Assembly: GCF_024172165.1 (NCBI RefSeq)
Contig: NZ_JAMZEB010000002.1
Span: forward strand, 11,987,501-12,051,500
DNA from: Nonomuraea thailandensis
GTDB lineage: Bacteria; Actinomycetota; Actinomycetes; Streptosporangiales; Streptosporangiaceae
DNA: 64,000 nucleotides
Direction: 5' to 3'
Positions 45,460-53,593 of the stretch are shown one piece after another. Position numbers and translations under genes: made by a program. Under the pieces are notes generated by a model, which was given only the letters and a program-made list of their open reading frames with translations, was not told where the DNA came from and made no database searches. Position 1 is the stretch's first letter; each line of letters starts with the position of its first letter.

Positions 45460-45482
45460 TCGCGCGCTCCTGGGTCGGTGCG

Positions 45483-45495
45483 TGAACATTTTTGC
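45483..45495 (+). promoter_or_regulatory. SorC-type operator candidate upstream of sorC
   Basis: TGAACATTTTTGC, followed by AGAAC, lies 24 nt upstream of the sorC start and matches the element before the sugar operon in 12 of 13 positions, suggesting autoregulation. Confidence 0.6.
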
Positions 45496-45540
45496 AGAAC
45501 TGATGCGCAACCACTATAGCTTCGTGCTCCGGAGCCCAGG

Positions 45541-46515
45541 CTAGCCGTTGATCAAGGCGTCGCCGAGGGGCGTGCGCGCGTACACCACGCTGCGGCCCGT
45601 CCGCGTGCCCGCGATCAGCCCCGTCCTGCGCAGCGCGGCGATGTGCTCGCCCGCGGTGCCCACGCTCTGCCCGAGCAGGACGGCGAGCTGGGTGGTGGTG
45701 GCGGGCTCGGCCAGCTCGGCCAGGATGCGGGCCCGGCTGCGCCCGATCAACGTGGCCAGGTCCCGCGGCGGCGGGGCGGGCGTGGCCGCGATGCCCCTGG
45801 CGGGATAGACCATCGCGTACGGCCAGTCGTCCTCCAGGTAGGTGCCGATGGTCTCCATGAACGCCGACGGCACGAAGAGCAGCCCCTTGCCGTCGAGCCG
45901 GTGGCTGCCCGTCGAGGTCATCTCGATCTCGATCCGGCCGCCTGCCCGCCAGTGCACCTTCGGGCTGAGGTCCTCCAGCGCCGCCTGCCAGCCGTACGCG
46001 GCCAGCCGCCCGGCCCGGTAGGCCACGTCCCGCTGCAGGATCGCCCGGAAGCGCGGCCAGTCGTGGGCGAGGATCTCCGTCCACAACGCCTCGTACGCGT
46101 CGGCGAACCGCGCCACCACCTCGGGCCCCAGCAGCAGCTCCCTGACCCAGCGGGCCACCGGAGGGCGCTTGGCCAGCACCCGCTCGATCTCCGCGTGCGC
46201 CTGCGCCGGCGCGGTCGCCCGCATGGCCGCCAGCTCCGCCTCGAACGGCACGTCCACGGCGGTCGGGGGAGGCGCGATGAAGTCGACGTTCGCGTCCCCC
46301 CGGTTGCCGCTGACCGCGCCGGCGGCCCGCAGCACGGGATGGCGCCGCGCCAGCTCCCTGTACGTCTCCCGCCACCGCGCCACCCACGGGCCGTGCGCGC
46401 CCGCCCGGTAGCGGCCCGTCAGCACCCACTGCGCGTGCATGGTCTCGATCAGGGGTGAGATCGCGAACCTGCTCGCCATGAGATCCTGCGGAACGACCTC
46501 GATCGTCACCAGCAT
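45541..46515 (-). CDS. DUF5937/ArsR-type transcriptional regulator
   Basis: 324 residues. The C-terminus is an ArsR winged HTH (LIGRSRARILAELAEPATTTQLAVLLGQSVGTAGEHIAALRRTGLIAGTRTGRSVVYARTPLG). The long N-terminal part (SRFAISPLIETMHAQWVL onward) matches the DUF5937 type of actinobacterial regulator, likely ligand-sensing. It is divergent from an MFS transporter. The ATG lies 6 nt after a TATAAC -10 embedded in a palindrome, so it appears leaderless and autorepressed. Confidence 0.88.
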   Translation of the reverse strand: MLVTIEVVPQDLMASRFAISPLIETMHAQWVLTGRYRAGAHGPWVARWRETYRELARRHPVLRAAGAVSGNRGDANVDFIAPPPTAVDVPFEAELAAMRATAPAQAHAEIERVLAKRPPVARWVRELLLGPEVVARFADAYEALWTEILAHDWPRFRAILQRDVAYRAGRLAAYGWQAALEDLSPKVHWRAGGRIEIEMTSTGSHRLDGKGLLFVPSAFMETIGTYLEDDWPYAMVYPARGIAATPAPPPRDLATLIGRSRARILAELAEPATTTQLAVLLGQSVGTAGEHIAALRRTGLIAGTRTGRSVVYARTPLGDALING

Positions 46516-46517
46516 CT

Positions 46518-46533
46518 TTCGGTTATATCCGAA
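46518..46533. promoter_or_regulatory. ArsR-type operator overlapping the -10 box
   Basis: TTCGG-N6-CCGAA, a perfect 5+5 dyad, contains the minus-strand -10 TATAAC and ends 3 bp before the regulator's ATG. Binding here would block RNA polymerase directly; the divergent MFS gene starts 36 bp away. Confidence 0.65.
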
Positions 46534-46568
46534 GAAGTCGCTCCGGAGCAGGGGCCGGACCCAGCATC

Positions 46569-47831
46569 GTGAGCGTGAAGGGTGCGACGTTCGGCGAGGT
46601 GTTCGCCGTCAGGGAGTTCAAGGTGATCTTCGGCAGCTTCGTGCTGCTGATCGCCGGGGACGGGATCAAGATGCTGGCCCTGTCCGTGCTGGTGTACGAG
46701 CGGACCGGGTCGCCGGGGCTGTCGGCCGCGGCGTACATGGCCGGGTGGCTGCCGTTCTTCCTGGGCGGGCTGTTCCTGCTCTCCCTGGCCGACCGGCTGT
46801 CGCCGCGGGCGCTGATGATCGCGGGGGAGCTGATCAGGGCGGTCACCTGCCTGCTGCTGGCCTACGCCGGGCTGCCCGTGTGGGGCATGCTGGCCCTGGT
46901 GGTGGCCACGGGGCTGTTCTCGCCGGTGTTCTTCGCGGCGCGGGCTGCGATGTTGCCCGAGGTGCTGCCGGGCGACGCGTTCGTGCTGGGACGGTCGGTC
47001 CTGAACGTGGCCTCGGCCGGGGCGCAGATCGTGGGGCTGGCCGCCGGGGGCGCCTTCCTGACCTTCGCCGGGCCGCCGGGGGCGCTGGCGGTCACGGCCG
47101 GGCTGTCGGTGGTGGCGGCGCTGGTGCTGCGGTTCGGGCTGCCGTACCGGGCGGCGCGCAAGGCCGCCGACCAGGGGGCGGTGCGGCAGACGCTGCAGGT
47201 CAACCGGCGGCTGCTGGCCGACGGGCGGGTGCGCGGGCTGCTCCTGGCCGGGTGGCTGCCCTGCGTGTGCCTGGCGGGCGCGGAGGCCATGGTGGTGCCC
47301 TACCTGGGCGGGCAGGGGCAGGCCGGGGTGGTGCTGGCCGCGGCGGCGGGCGGCATGGCGGTCGGCGAGTTCGTGGTGGGGCGGTTCGCGGCGCCCGCGC
47401 TGCGGGAGCGGCTGTCGATGCCGCTGGCGGTGCTGCTGGGGGTGCCGTGGCTGGGGTTCGCCGCCTCTCCGGGGATCGGCTGGGCGGCCGCGCTGGCGGC
47501 GGTGGGGGCGGCCGGGCTGGCGTACCAGCTCGGGTTGCAGCGGCGGTTCGTGGACGCGGTGCCCGAGGACGTGCGCGGGCAGGCGTTCGGGCTGCAGTCG
47601 GCGGGGCTGATGACCGGGCAGGCGGTGGGGGCGGCGCTGATCGGAGGGCTGGGCGAGGTGATCGCGCCGGGGCAGGCCATCGCCGTGTCGGGCGCGGCGG
47701 GGATCCTGGTCGCGCTCGCGCTGGCGCGCGTGCTGCGGCCCGCGCCGGACCACGTCGCGGCTGCGCCTCCGGCGGCTCCTGGAGACGGGGCTAGCCCTCG
47801 GCAGGAAGCTCGCCGGAGCCGCGGGGGATGA
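46569..47831 (+). CDS. MFS transporter
   Basis: 420 residues with about twelve hydrophobic helices; SLADRLSPRALMIAGELIRA is the MFS loop 2-3 motif region. Family resemblance is to macrolide-efflux-like MFS proteins paired with DUF5937/ArsR regulators. GTG start. The 3' end overlaps the convergent LacI gene by 41 nt, and the last 30 residues are Pro/Ala/Arg-rich and unconserved in look. Confidence 0.88.
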   Translation: MSVKGATFGEVFAVREFKVIFGSFVLLIAGDGIKMLALSVLVYERTGSPGLSAAAYMAGWLPFFLGGLFLLSLADRLSPRALMIAGELIRAVTCLLLAYAGLPVWGMLALVVATGLFSPVFFAARAAMLPEVLPGDAFVLGRSVLNVASAGAQIVGLAAGGAFLTFAGPPGALAVTAGLSVVAALVLRFGLPYRAARKAADQGAVRQTLQVNRRLLADGRVRGLLLAGWLPCVCLAGAEAMVVPYLGGQGQAGVVLAAAAGGMAVGEFVVGRFAAPALRERLSMPLAVLLGVPWLGFAASPGIGWAAALAAVGAAGLAYQLGLQRRFVDAVPEDVRGQAFGLQSAGLMTGQAVGAALIGGLGEVIAPGQAIAVSGAAGILVALALARVLRPAPDHVAAAPPAAPGDGASPRQEARRSRGG

Positions 47832-48795
47832 GCCGTACCGGGAGTTCGAGATGCTCGGACGGGCCGCCGTCGCCGCGCAGGCGGCGGAACAGCAGCTCGG
47901 CCGAGACCCGCCCCATCCAGGACGGATCCTGCGCCACCACGCTCACCCCCGGCCTGAGCAGATCGGCCAGCTCGAAGTCGTCGAACCCGACCAGCGCCAC
48001 CCGCCGCCCGTCCAGAGCCCGCAGCGCGGTCACGGTGTGGCGGCCGTTGCCGGTGAACAGCGCCGTCGGCGGATCGTCCAGGGCGAACATGCGCGCCAGG
48101 TCCTCGCGGGCGGCCTCCATCGCGGGCGGCCGCATCGACACCAGCCGCTCGTCGAACAGCCCGCCCAGCTCCTCGCGGTAGCCGCGCAGCCGCTGGGCGG
48201 CCGTGAAGATGGCCGGGTCGTCGCCGAGGAAGGCGATCCGGCGATGGCCGTGCGTCATGAGGTGGCGGACCGCCTGCCCGGCCCCGCCCACGTTGTCGGT
48301 GAGCACCGTGTCCACGTCGATCCCCGCACCCGGCGGCCGGTCGGCGAACACCACCGGCGTGCCGGCCTCCAGCTCGGGCCGCAGGTACGTGTGGTCGTCG
48401 CCCGCCGGCACCATGATCAGCCCGTCCACCCGGCGCGCGCAGAACGTCTCGACCAGCTCCCGCTCCCTGCCCGGCTCCTCCCCGGACGAGCCGCTCAGCA
48501 ACAGGCAGCCGTGGTCGATGACCACACCCTCCACGGCCCTGCTCAGCCCCGAGTAGAACGGGTCGGCGACGTCCTCGATGACCAGCCCGATCGTGGCGGT
48601 CCTGCCCCTGCGCAGCACCCGTGCGCTCTCGTTGCGGCTGTAACCCAGCCGGTCGATGGCCGCGCGCACCCGCTCGGCCGTGGCGGGGTGCACGCCGGGC
48701 TCGCCGTTCACGACGCGCGAGACGGTCTTGAGCGCCACGCCCGCCGCCGAGGCGACGTCCTTCATCGTCGGTCTCACGCCTGGATCATGTCTCAT
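47791..48795 (-). CDS. LacI family transcriptional regulator (probable regulator of the 33.6-kb sugar importer)
   Basis: 334 residues. N-terminal HTH TMKDVASAAGVALKTVSRVVNGEPGV with hinge, then a periplasmic-binding-type sensor domain (TIGLVIEDVADPFYSGLSRAVE, VVFADRPPG, GHRRIAFLGD). The palindrome TTGACAACGTTGTCAA core sits 13 nt upstream of its start and recurs before the MalEFG-type operon at 33.6 kb, so it probably represses itself and that importer. ATG at 48795 is used; a later start at MKDV is possible. Confidence 0.92.
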   Translation of the reverse strand: MRHDPGVRPTMKDVASAAGVALKTVSRVVNGEPGVHPATAERVRAAIDRLGYSRNESARVLRRGRTATIGLVIEDVADPFYSGLSRAVEGVVIDHGCLLLSGSSGEEPGRERELVETFCARRVDGLIMVPAGDDHTYLRPELEAGTPVVFADRPPGAGIDVDTVLTDNVGGAGQAVRHLMTHGHRRIAFLGDDPAIFTAAQRLRGYREELGGLFDERLVSMRPPAMEAAREDLARMFALDDPPTALFTGNGRHTVTALRALDGRRVALVGFDDFELADLLRPGVSVVAQDPSWMGRVSAELLFRRLRGDGGPSEHLELPVRLIPRGSGELPAEG

Positions 48796-48805
48796 GCGGG
48801 AGGGG

Positions 48806-48821
48806 CAGACAACGTTGTCAA
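48806..48821. promoter_or_regulatory. LacI operator upstream of lacI-type gene
   Basis: CAGACAACGTTGTCAA: 14 of 16 positions match the perfect palindrome at 33589-33604, including the whole 12-bp core GACAACGTTGTC. It lies between this LacI gene and the divergent MFS gene and so may control both. Confidence 0.75.
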
Positions 48822-48845
48822 GGCGTTGTGCGAGAGTGGTCCTCT

Positions 48846-50018
48846 ATGTCGTTGAGATCCGCCTTGCTCGTGGCCGGGTTCGCCCTGGCCGCGCTCAACC
48901 TCCGCCCGGCCATCGCGGGCGTCTCCCCCCTCCTCGACGAGATCATGAACGACGTCGGCCTCTCGCCCGCGGGCGGCGGCGCGATCACCACGGTCATGGT
49001 GGTCTGCCTGGGCGTGTTCGGGCCGCTCACGCCGCTGCTCGCGCGCCGGATCGGGCTCGACCGCACGCTGATGGCGGGCCTGCTGGTCATCGCCGCGGGC
49101 GTCGCGCTGCGCGGCCTGGACGGCGCGCCCATGCTCTACCTCGGCTCGGCCCTGGCCGCCACCGCCATCGCCGTCATGAACGTCTCCATGCCCGGCGTCG
49201 TCAAGCAGCACTTCCCCACCCGGGTCAACCTCCTGACCGGCGTCTACGTCTCCTGCGTGGTGGCCGGCGCCGCGGCCGCCTCCGCCCTGGTCATCCCGAT
49301 CGAGCACGCCACCGGCTACGACTGGCGCGGCGTCTCGGCCCTGCTCGCCGTGCCCGCCCTGCTGGCGGCGCTGCTCTGGCTCCCTCAGGCGCTGCGCGGC
49401 CGGGCGGACGGGCAGAACGGGCCGCGACCGTTCGGCACCGTGCTGCGCAGCCGCGTCACCTGGTACGTCACCGCCCTCATGGGCCTGCAGTCGCTCACCT
49501 TCTACGTCATGCTGGCCTGGCTGCCGACGATCTTCCTGGAGGCCGGCCTGGCCGCCGACCAGGCCGGTTACCTGCTCAGCCTGACCAACGCGGTGCAGGT
49601 CGCCACCTCGCTGGCCGTCCCCGTCCTGGCCGGCCGGCGCGCCTCGCAGGTCCCGTACGTGGTCGGGGCCGGCGTGCTGACCGTCCTCGGCTATCTGGGC
49701 ATCCTGCTGGCCCCGACCACCCTGCCGTGGCTGTGGATGATCGTGCTCGGCATCGGGCAGGGGGCCTCGTTCGCGCTGGCGCTGCTGATCATCGCGCTGC
49801 GCCCGTCGGATCCCGCCGAGGTGACGGCGCTGTCGGCCGTGGCGCAGTCCGTGGGGTACGTGATCGCGGCCCTGGGGCCGCTGCTGTTCGGGTTCCTGCG
49901 GCAGGTCTCGGGCGGGTGGACGGTGCCGCTGCTGGCGGGGCTGGGAGTGCTCGCGGGGCAGATCCTGGCGGGCTGGTTCGCCGGACGCCCTGCTACGTTG
50001 AGCAGAGCCGACCCCTAG
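48846..50018 (+). CDS. CynX/NimT family MFS transporter
   Basis: 390 residues, twelve predicted helices. ALNLRPAIAGVSPLLDEI at the N-terminus and FPTRVNLLTGVYVSCVVAGAAAAS in helix 4 are typical of the cyanate/nitroimidazole (CynX/NimT) MFS branch. Start at ATG 48846; a GTG six codons upstream is possible. It is divergent from the LacI gene with the operator between them, and the FhuF-like gene follows 19 nt later. Confidence 0.88.
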   Translation: MSLRSALLVAGFALAALNLRPAIAGVSPLLDEIMNDVGLSPAGGGAITTVMVVCLGVFGPLTPLLARRIGLDRTLMAGLLVIAAGVALRGLDGAPMLYLGSALAATAIAVMNVSMPGVVKQHFPTRVNLLTGVYVSCVVAGAAAASALVIPIEHATGYDWRGVSALLAVPALLAALLWLPQALRGRADGQNGPRPFGTVLRSRVTWYVTALMGLQSLTFYVMLAWLPTIFLEAGLAADQAGYLLSLTNAVQVATSLAVPVLAGRRASQVPYVVGAGVLTVLGYLGILLAPTTLPWLWMIVLGIGQGASFALALLIIALRPSDPAEVTALSAVAQSVGYVIAALGPLLFGFLRQVSGGWTVPLLAGLGVLAGQILAGWFAGRPATLSRADP

Positions 50019-50037
50019 ACCCTCCAGGAGTTGCAGC

Positions 50038-50706
50038 GTGCTGACCGAGACGCTCCAGCGGATGGCCGACGGGCGGGGCGGGGTGCTCGGGGTGGAGCCC
50101 GGCCTCGTCATCGAGCCCGACGAGAGCTGGACCCCGGTGCGCGAGCTGCTTCGGCAGCCGTACACGCTGCTCACGCACCTGGTGGACGAGACGGCCGCGC
50201 GCTGGAACGCGCCACGGCACGTCGGCGCGGCGCTGTTCTGGAAGACCTACGGCTACTGGCACACGCTGCCCATGGTGCTCGGGTGGGCGCTGGACGGGCG
50301 GGTGCCGGTCATGCGGGCGGCGCGGACGTACTTCAAGGTGTCCGGCGCCGGGGTGACGCTCGGGGCCACGCGCGTGAGCTGGGCCTCCGGCGCCGGCGCG
50401 ATCCGCGAGGCGCTGGAGGAGTCGCAGCGGCCCCTCGTCGAGGCCATCGGCTCCCTGGCCAAGGTGGGCGAGCGCACGTTGTGGGGCTCCACGGCCGAGG
50501 CCGTCGCCCACCCGCTGACCTCGGTCGTCCCCGGCGACTACATGAGGCTGCTCAGGGAGCTCGGGCCGCCGCTCGACGGGCTCGTGGAGCCCGCCGGCGA
50601 CGGCTACTTCCGCAGGACCTGCTGCCTGTGGATCGCGCTGCCCGACGTGGAGCCCTGCGGGAGCTGCTGCGTGCTCAGGCCACGGAGCCGACCGGCTCGG
50701 GGCTGA
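50038..50706 (+). CDS. FhuF-like (2Fe-2S)-binding ferric-siderophore reductase family protein
   Basis: 222 residues. The C-terminal cluster C195-C196-x10-C207-x2-C210 (RRTCCLWIALPDVEPCGSCC) is the 2Fe-2S motif of the FhuF family, which reduces ferric siderophores in the cytoplasm. The N-terminal part is helical, also like FhuF. GTG start with CAGGAG upstream. It is the second gene after an MFS transporter and converges with the next gene, overlapping it by 32 nt. No iron box is visible nearby. Confidence 0.8.
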   Translation: MLTETLQRMADGRGGVLGVEPGLVIEPDESWTPVRELLRQPYTLLTHLVDETAARWNAPRHVGAALFWKTYGYWHTLPMVLGWALDGRVPVMRAARTYFKVSGAGVTLGATRVSWASGAGAIREALEESQRPLVEAIGSLAKVGERTLWGSTAEAVAHPLTSVVPGDYMRLLRELGPPLDGLVEPAGDGYFRRTCCLWIALPDVEPCGSCCVLRPRSRPARG

Positions 50707-51268
50707 TCGCCGTCGCGCCCGCGGGCTCGGGGGCGACGGGCTCGGGCCCGCTGTCCATCGGCCGCAGCTCGTCGGCGTAGCTCACCGAGACCCGGCGCAT
50801 GACGCCGGTGCCGTCGATCGAGTACTGGCCCAGCCGCCACAACGGCGGCGAGTACGCGTGGATGGACACGCTGTGCTCCACCGCGCCGGTGAGCCGGTGG
50901 ATGTGGTCGGGCCCGAACGAGAACGACTGCCCCTCGGGCACCACCGTCTCCAGGTGCTCGCCGCCGATGCGCGGGTTGCACTCCTTCAGCGCGCCCTGGA
51001 CCACGTGCACGGCTCCCGAGGAGATGTCGTGGTCGTGCCAGCCCGTGTCGTCCTCGGGGCGCCAGCACAGCAGCCAGACGTCCACGTACGCGTCGCGGTA
51101 GAGCGAGGCGTAGTGACGGCCGCCGTCGGCCGGGAAGTCCACCTGGTCGTGCCACTCCTCAGGGTGGGCGGCCAGCTCGTTCACCAGGTCGCGCAGCTCG
51201 CGCCGGTCGAGCACGCGCTCGGGGAGCCTGGCACAGGTGCCCCCGTCCTGGATCTGCTCAGTGTTCAC
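50675..51268 (-). CDS. Cysteine dioxygenase family (cupin) protein
   Basis: 197 residues. TGWHDHDISSGAVHVVQGALKE supplies the two cupin histidines (about His78 and His80), HIHRLTG a third, and HSVSIHAYSPPL the conserved C-terminal block, matching type I cysteine dioxygenases, which convert cysteine to cysteine sulfinate with Fe(II). The GTG start (AAAGGAGA upstream) overlaps the amidohydrolase stop by 4 nt. The last 30 residues are a low-complexity PEP/GATA tail. True substrate may be another thiol. Confidence 0.85.
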   Translation of the reverse strand: MNTEQIQDGGTCARLPERVLDRRELRDLVNELAAHPEEWHDQVDFPADGGRHYASLYRDAYVDVWLLCWRPEDDTGWHDHDISSGAVHVVQGALKECNPRIGGEHLETVVPEGQSFSFGPDHIHRLTGAVEHSVSIHAYSPPLWRLGQYSIDGTGVMRRVSVSYADELRPMDSGPEPVAPEPAGATAISPEPVGSVA

Positions 51269-52161
51269 GTACGAGTCTCCTTTCCGCTGATGAGGCGACG
51301 GGGGTTGACGACCTTGATGGCGTGGTCGGCGGCCGCGCCGAGGCCGGGTTCCGGTGCTCTGGCATAGGGGGCGTCGGAGCCGTTGACGACGACGTCGATG
51401 CCCAGCTCGCGCACGATCGCGTCGATGGCGCGCGGGCCGTACGAGGAGGTCTCCACGAAGAAGTCCGGGTCGACCAGGCCGCGCCCGCCGCCGCCCCGGG
51501 CGATCAGGCGCTCGGAGTGCAGCGGCGCCAGGCCCGCGAGCAGCGCGAAGCACACTCGCAGGCGCGGGTGCCTGGGGCGGACGACGGCGTGGAAGTAGTG
51601 CCACGACGCGTGCATCTGCTGCACGTACGGCACCAGCGCGGGCCACCACGGCGGCGTGGCGGGCGCGTGCGCGTGGCGCGGGAACGGCGGGGTGCCGATC
51701 GCCGGCCCGGCCGGGCCCGGGTGCACGAACAGCGGCAGGTCGCGGCCGGTCAGCACCTCCAGCAGCTCGTCGTCGGGCGCGGCCGTGGCCGGGATCTGCA
51801 GCCCCGCGAACCCGCGGTCGAGATCCTTGGCCAGGCGGTCGGGGTCGGGCTCGCTGTGGCAGGTGGCCGCCCACGCCCCGTAGGGCTCGCCCAGCGCGAG
51901 GGCGCCGTCGTGGTAGGCGTCGAGCAGTGGCCAGCACTCCTCGGGCGGCAGGAACTCGATGCCGAGCGGGCTCGACAGCGACACCAGCGCCAGCTCCAGC
52001 CCGGTGGTGTCGCGCCGCTCGTGATCGGCGGGATCCACCTCGTACGGCGGCTCGCCGTCGAGGATCAGCGTCCAGCCGTCGAGGTACGGAGGGGTGTCGC
52101 GGGCGCGCAGGGCCTCGACGAACGCGCTCGTCCACAGGTGCTGGTGCACGTCGACAGTCAC
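51265..52161 (-). CDS. Amidohydrolase family 2 protein
   Basis: 298 residues. DVHQHLW at the very N-terminus provides the metal-binding HxH; HPGPAGP, HASWHYFHAVV and VVNGSDAPYA (conserved C-terminal Asp) complete a TIM-barrel metal-dependent hydrolase or decarboxylase of the Amidohydro_2 group. It is translationally coupled to the cysteine-dioxygenase-like gene and preceded by a triple LacI-type repeat, suggesting an inducible catabolic pair. Substrate unknown. Confidence 0.88.
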   Translation of the reverse strand: MTVDVHQHLWTSAFVEALRARDTPPYLDGWTLILDGEPPYEVDPADHERRDTTGLELALVSLSSPLGIEFLPPEECWPLLDAYHDGALALGEPYGAWAATCHSEPDPDRLAKDLDRGFAGLQIPATAAPDDELLEVLTGRDLPLFVHPGPAGPAIGTPPFPRHAHAPATPPWWPALVPYVQQMHASWHYFHAVVRPRHPRLRVCFALLAGLAPLHSERLIARGGGGRGLVDPDFFVETSSYGPRAIDAIVRELGIDVVVNGSDAPYARAPEPGLGAAADHAIKVVNPRRLISGKETRT

Positions 52162-52232
52162 CGGCGGCCGCCTCCTTCCGCTATTTCCTACTCACAATAC
52201 ATGTAAACATCCTGTACTGCGACGTCCCTAGC

Positions 52233-52271
52233 GTGAACCGTTTCAGTGATACGGTTCAGTGAACCGCTTCA
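52233..52271. promoter_or_regulatory. Three tandem 13-bp LacI-type operator repeats
   Basis: GTGAACCGTTTCA, GTGATACGGTTCA and GTGAACCGCTTCA follow each other without spacer (52233, 52246, 52259). Each is roughly palindromic around a CG-like centre. They lie between the amidohydrolase start and a short HTH gene; a LacI gene starts about 290 bp further on. Contiguous 13-bp phasing would put sites on slightly rotated faces of the helix. Confidence 0.6.
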
Positions 52272-52282
52272 CTTAGCCCTTG

Positions 52283-52483
52283 TCAACGGGCGGCGGGGCC
52301 GGTGATCGGCACGCCGGCGGCCTGGAGCGCGGCCAGGTCGCGCTCGACCGTCCTGGTGCTCACGCCGGTCCGCTCGGCGAGGGAGCGCGCCGTGAGCTTG
52401 CGCGGCGCGGTGGCCCGCAACTCCTCGATCAGGCGGTGCCGGCGTTCGACCCGGGGAACGACGGGGTGCGGGCTGGTGAGCAC
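52283..52483 (-). CDS. HTH-only remnant of a DeoR/WYL-type regulator
   Basis: 66 residues from the GTG at 52483. RRHRLIEELRATAPRKLTARSLAERTGVSTRTVERDLAALQAAGVPI is the HTH_11 domain that normally opens WYL or DeoR regulators, but the protein stops five residues later (TGPAAR) with no sensor domain. It may be a stand-alone DNA-binding peptide or the surviving 5' end of a lost gene. A longer form from an ATG at 52552 is possible. Confidence 0.6.
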   Translation of the reverse strand: MLTSPHPVVPRVERRHRLIEELRATAPRKLTARSLAERTGVSTRTVERDLAALQAAGVPITGPAAR

Positions 52484-52564
52484 GGATTCACGGTATGACG
52501 GCAAACCTGACAAATCGATGACAGGGAATCTGCTTCTGTCGGTGTCACGCAATAGGCTGGCGGA

Positions 52565-53554
52565 ATGCCTCGCAAGAGAGCGACCATCCGTGAGGTGGCC
52601 CAGGCCACAGGCCTGTCCCCGGCGGCCGTCTCCTACGCGCTACGCGGCCTTCAGGTGTCGGAGGAGACCATGGAGCGGGTCCGCGCCGCCGCCGCCGAGC
52701 TCGGCTACGAGGCCGATCCCATCGCCAGGGCGCTGGCCAGCGGTCGCACCGGCATGATCGGCCTGCTGTGCGGCTCGCTGGAGGATCTCTGGCAGCAGTC
52801 GCTGGCGGTCGGCATCAGCAGGGGGCTGCGGGAGAAAGACCGCTACGCCCTCATCCTCGACGCGTTCGGCGATCCCGCCAGGGAGCGGGCCCTGGCCCAG
52901 CAGCTTCGCGACCAGCGGGTCGACGGCATGATCGTCCAGCCGATCGACCCGGCCGCCGGGTTCTGGCCCGAGCTGTGCGAGTCGCTGCCGGTGGTGGCGA
53001 TCGGCGACTCGATCGCGGGCACGGCCGGCGAGGTCGTCTTCGACAACCGCAGCGGGGTGACGCTCGCCCTCGAGCACCTGCGCACGCTCGGCCACCGCCG
53101 CGTCGCCGTGCTCACCTCGACCCAGGCCAGCACGCCCGACCGGCCCGCCGACGTGCACGTCATGGCCGAGGCCGACCGGCTGGGGCTGGACATCGAGGTC
53201 GCCACCGCCCCGCACGGGCTGGCGGGGGCCACCGCGGCCGCCCACGAGCTGCTCGGCGGCGACAAGCCGAGCGCCGTGTTCTGCTTCGCCGACTCGATCG
53301 CCTACGGCGTGTACGCGGCGGCGCAGGAGCTGGGGCTGTCCATCCCGGGCGACGTGTCCGTCATGGGTTACGACGATCATCCGATGTCGGGGCTGCTGTC
53401 ACCGGGGCTCACGACCGTCGACTGGGACATCGACGGGATCGTGCGGGCGGCGGTGCGGCTCATCTCGGCGGCGGCCGACGGCGGGGCCCGGCGGCGGCGC
53501 GTCATGCAGAGACCGACGCTCAGGGAGCGCGGGTCGGTCGCCCGGGTGCCCTGA
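52565..53554 (+). CDS. LacI family transcriptional regulator
   Basis: 329 residues. HTH ATIREVAQATGLSPAAVSYALRGLQVSEETMERVRAAAAELGY, then the sensor domain (MIGLLCGSLEDLWQQSLAVGISRGL, MIVQPIDP, GHRRVAVLTS, FADSIAYGVY, VMGYDDHPMSGLLSPGLTTVD). The ATG lies 6 nt after TAGGCT, so the transcript is probably leaderless. It is the natural candidate to bind the triple repeat upstream of the amidohydrolase gene. Confidence 0.92.
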   Translation: MPRKRATIREVAQATGLSPAAVSYALRGLQVSEETMERVRAAAAELGYEADPIARALASGRTGMIGLLCGSLEDLWQQSLAVGISRGLREKDRYALILDAFGDPARERALAQQLRDQRVDGMIVQPIDPAAGFWPELCESLPVVAIGDSIAGTAGEVVFDNRSGVTLALEHLRTLGHRRVAVLTSTQASTPDRPADVHVMAEADRLGLDIEVATAPHGLAGATAAAHELLGGDKPSAVFCFADSIAYGVYAAAQELGLSIPGDVSVMGYDDHPMSGLLSPGLTTVDWDIDGIVRAAVRLISAAADGGARRRRVMQRPTLRERGSVARVP

Positions 53555-53593
53555 GATCCCGCCGGTGTCGTGAGGGCGGGCCGGGGGATGCCG

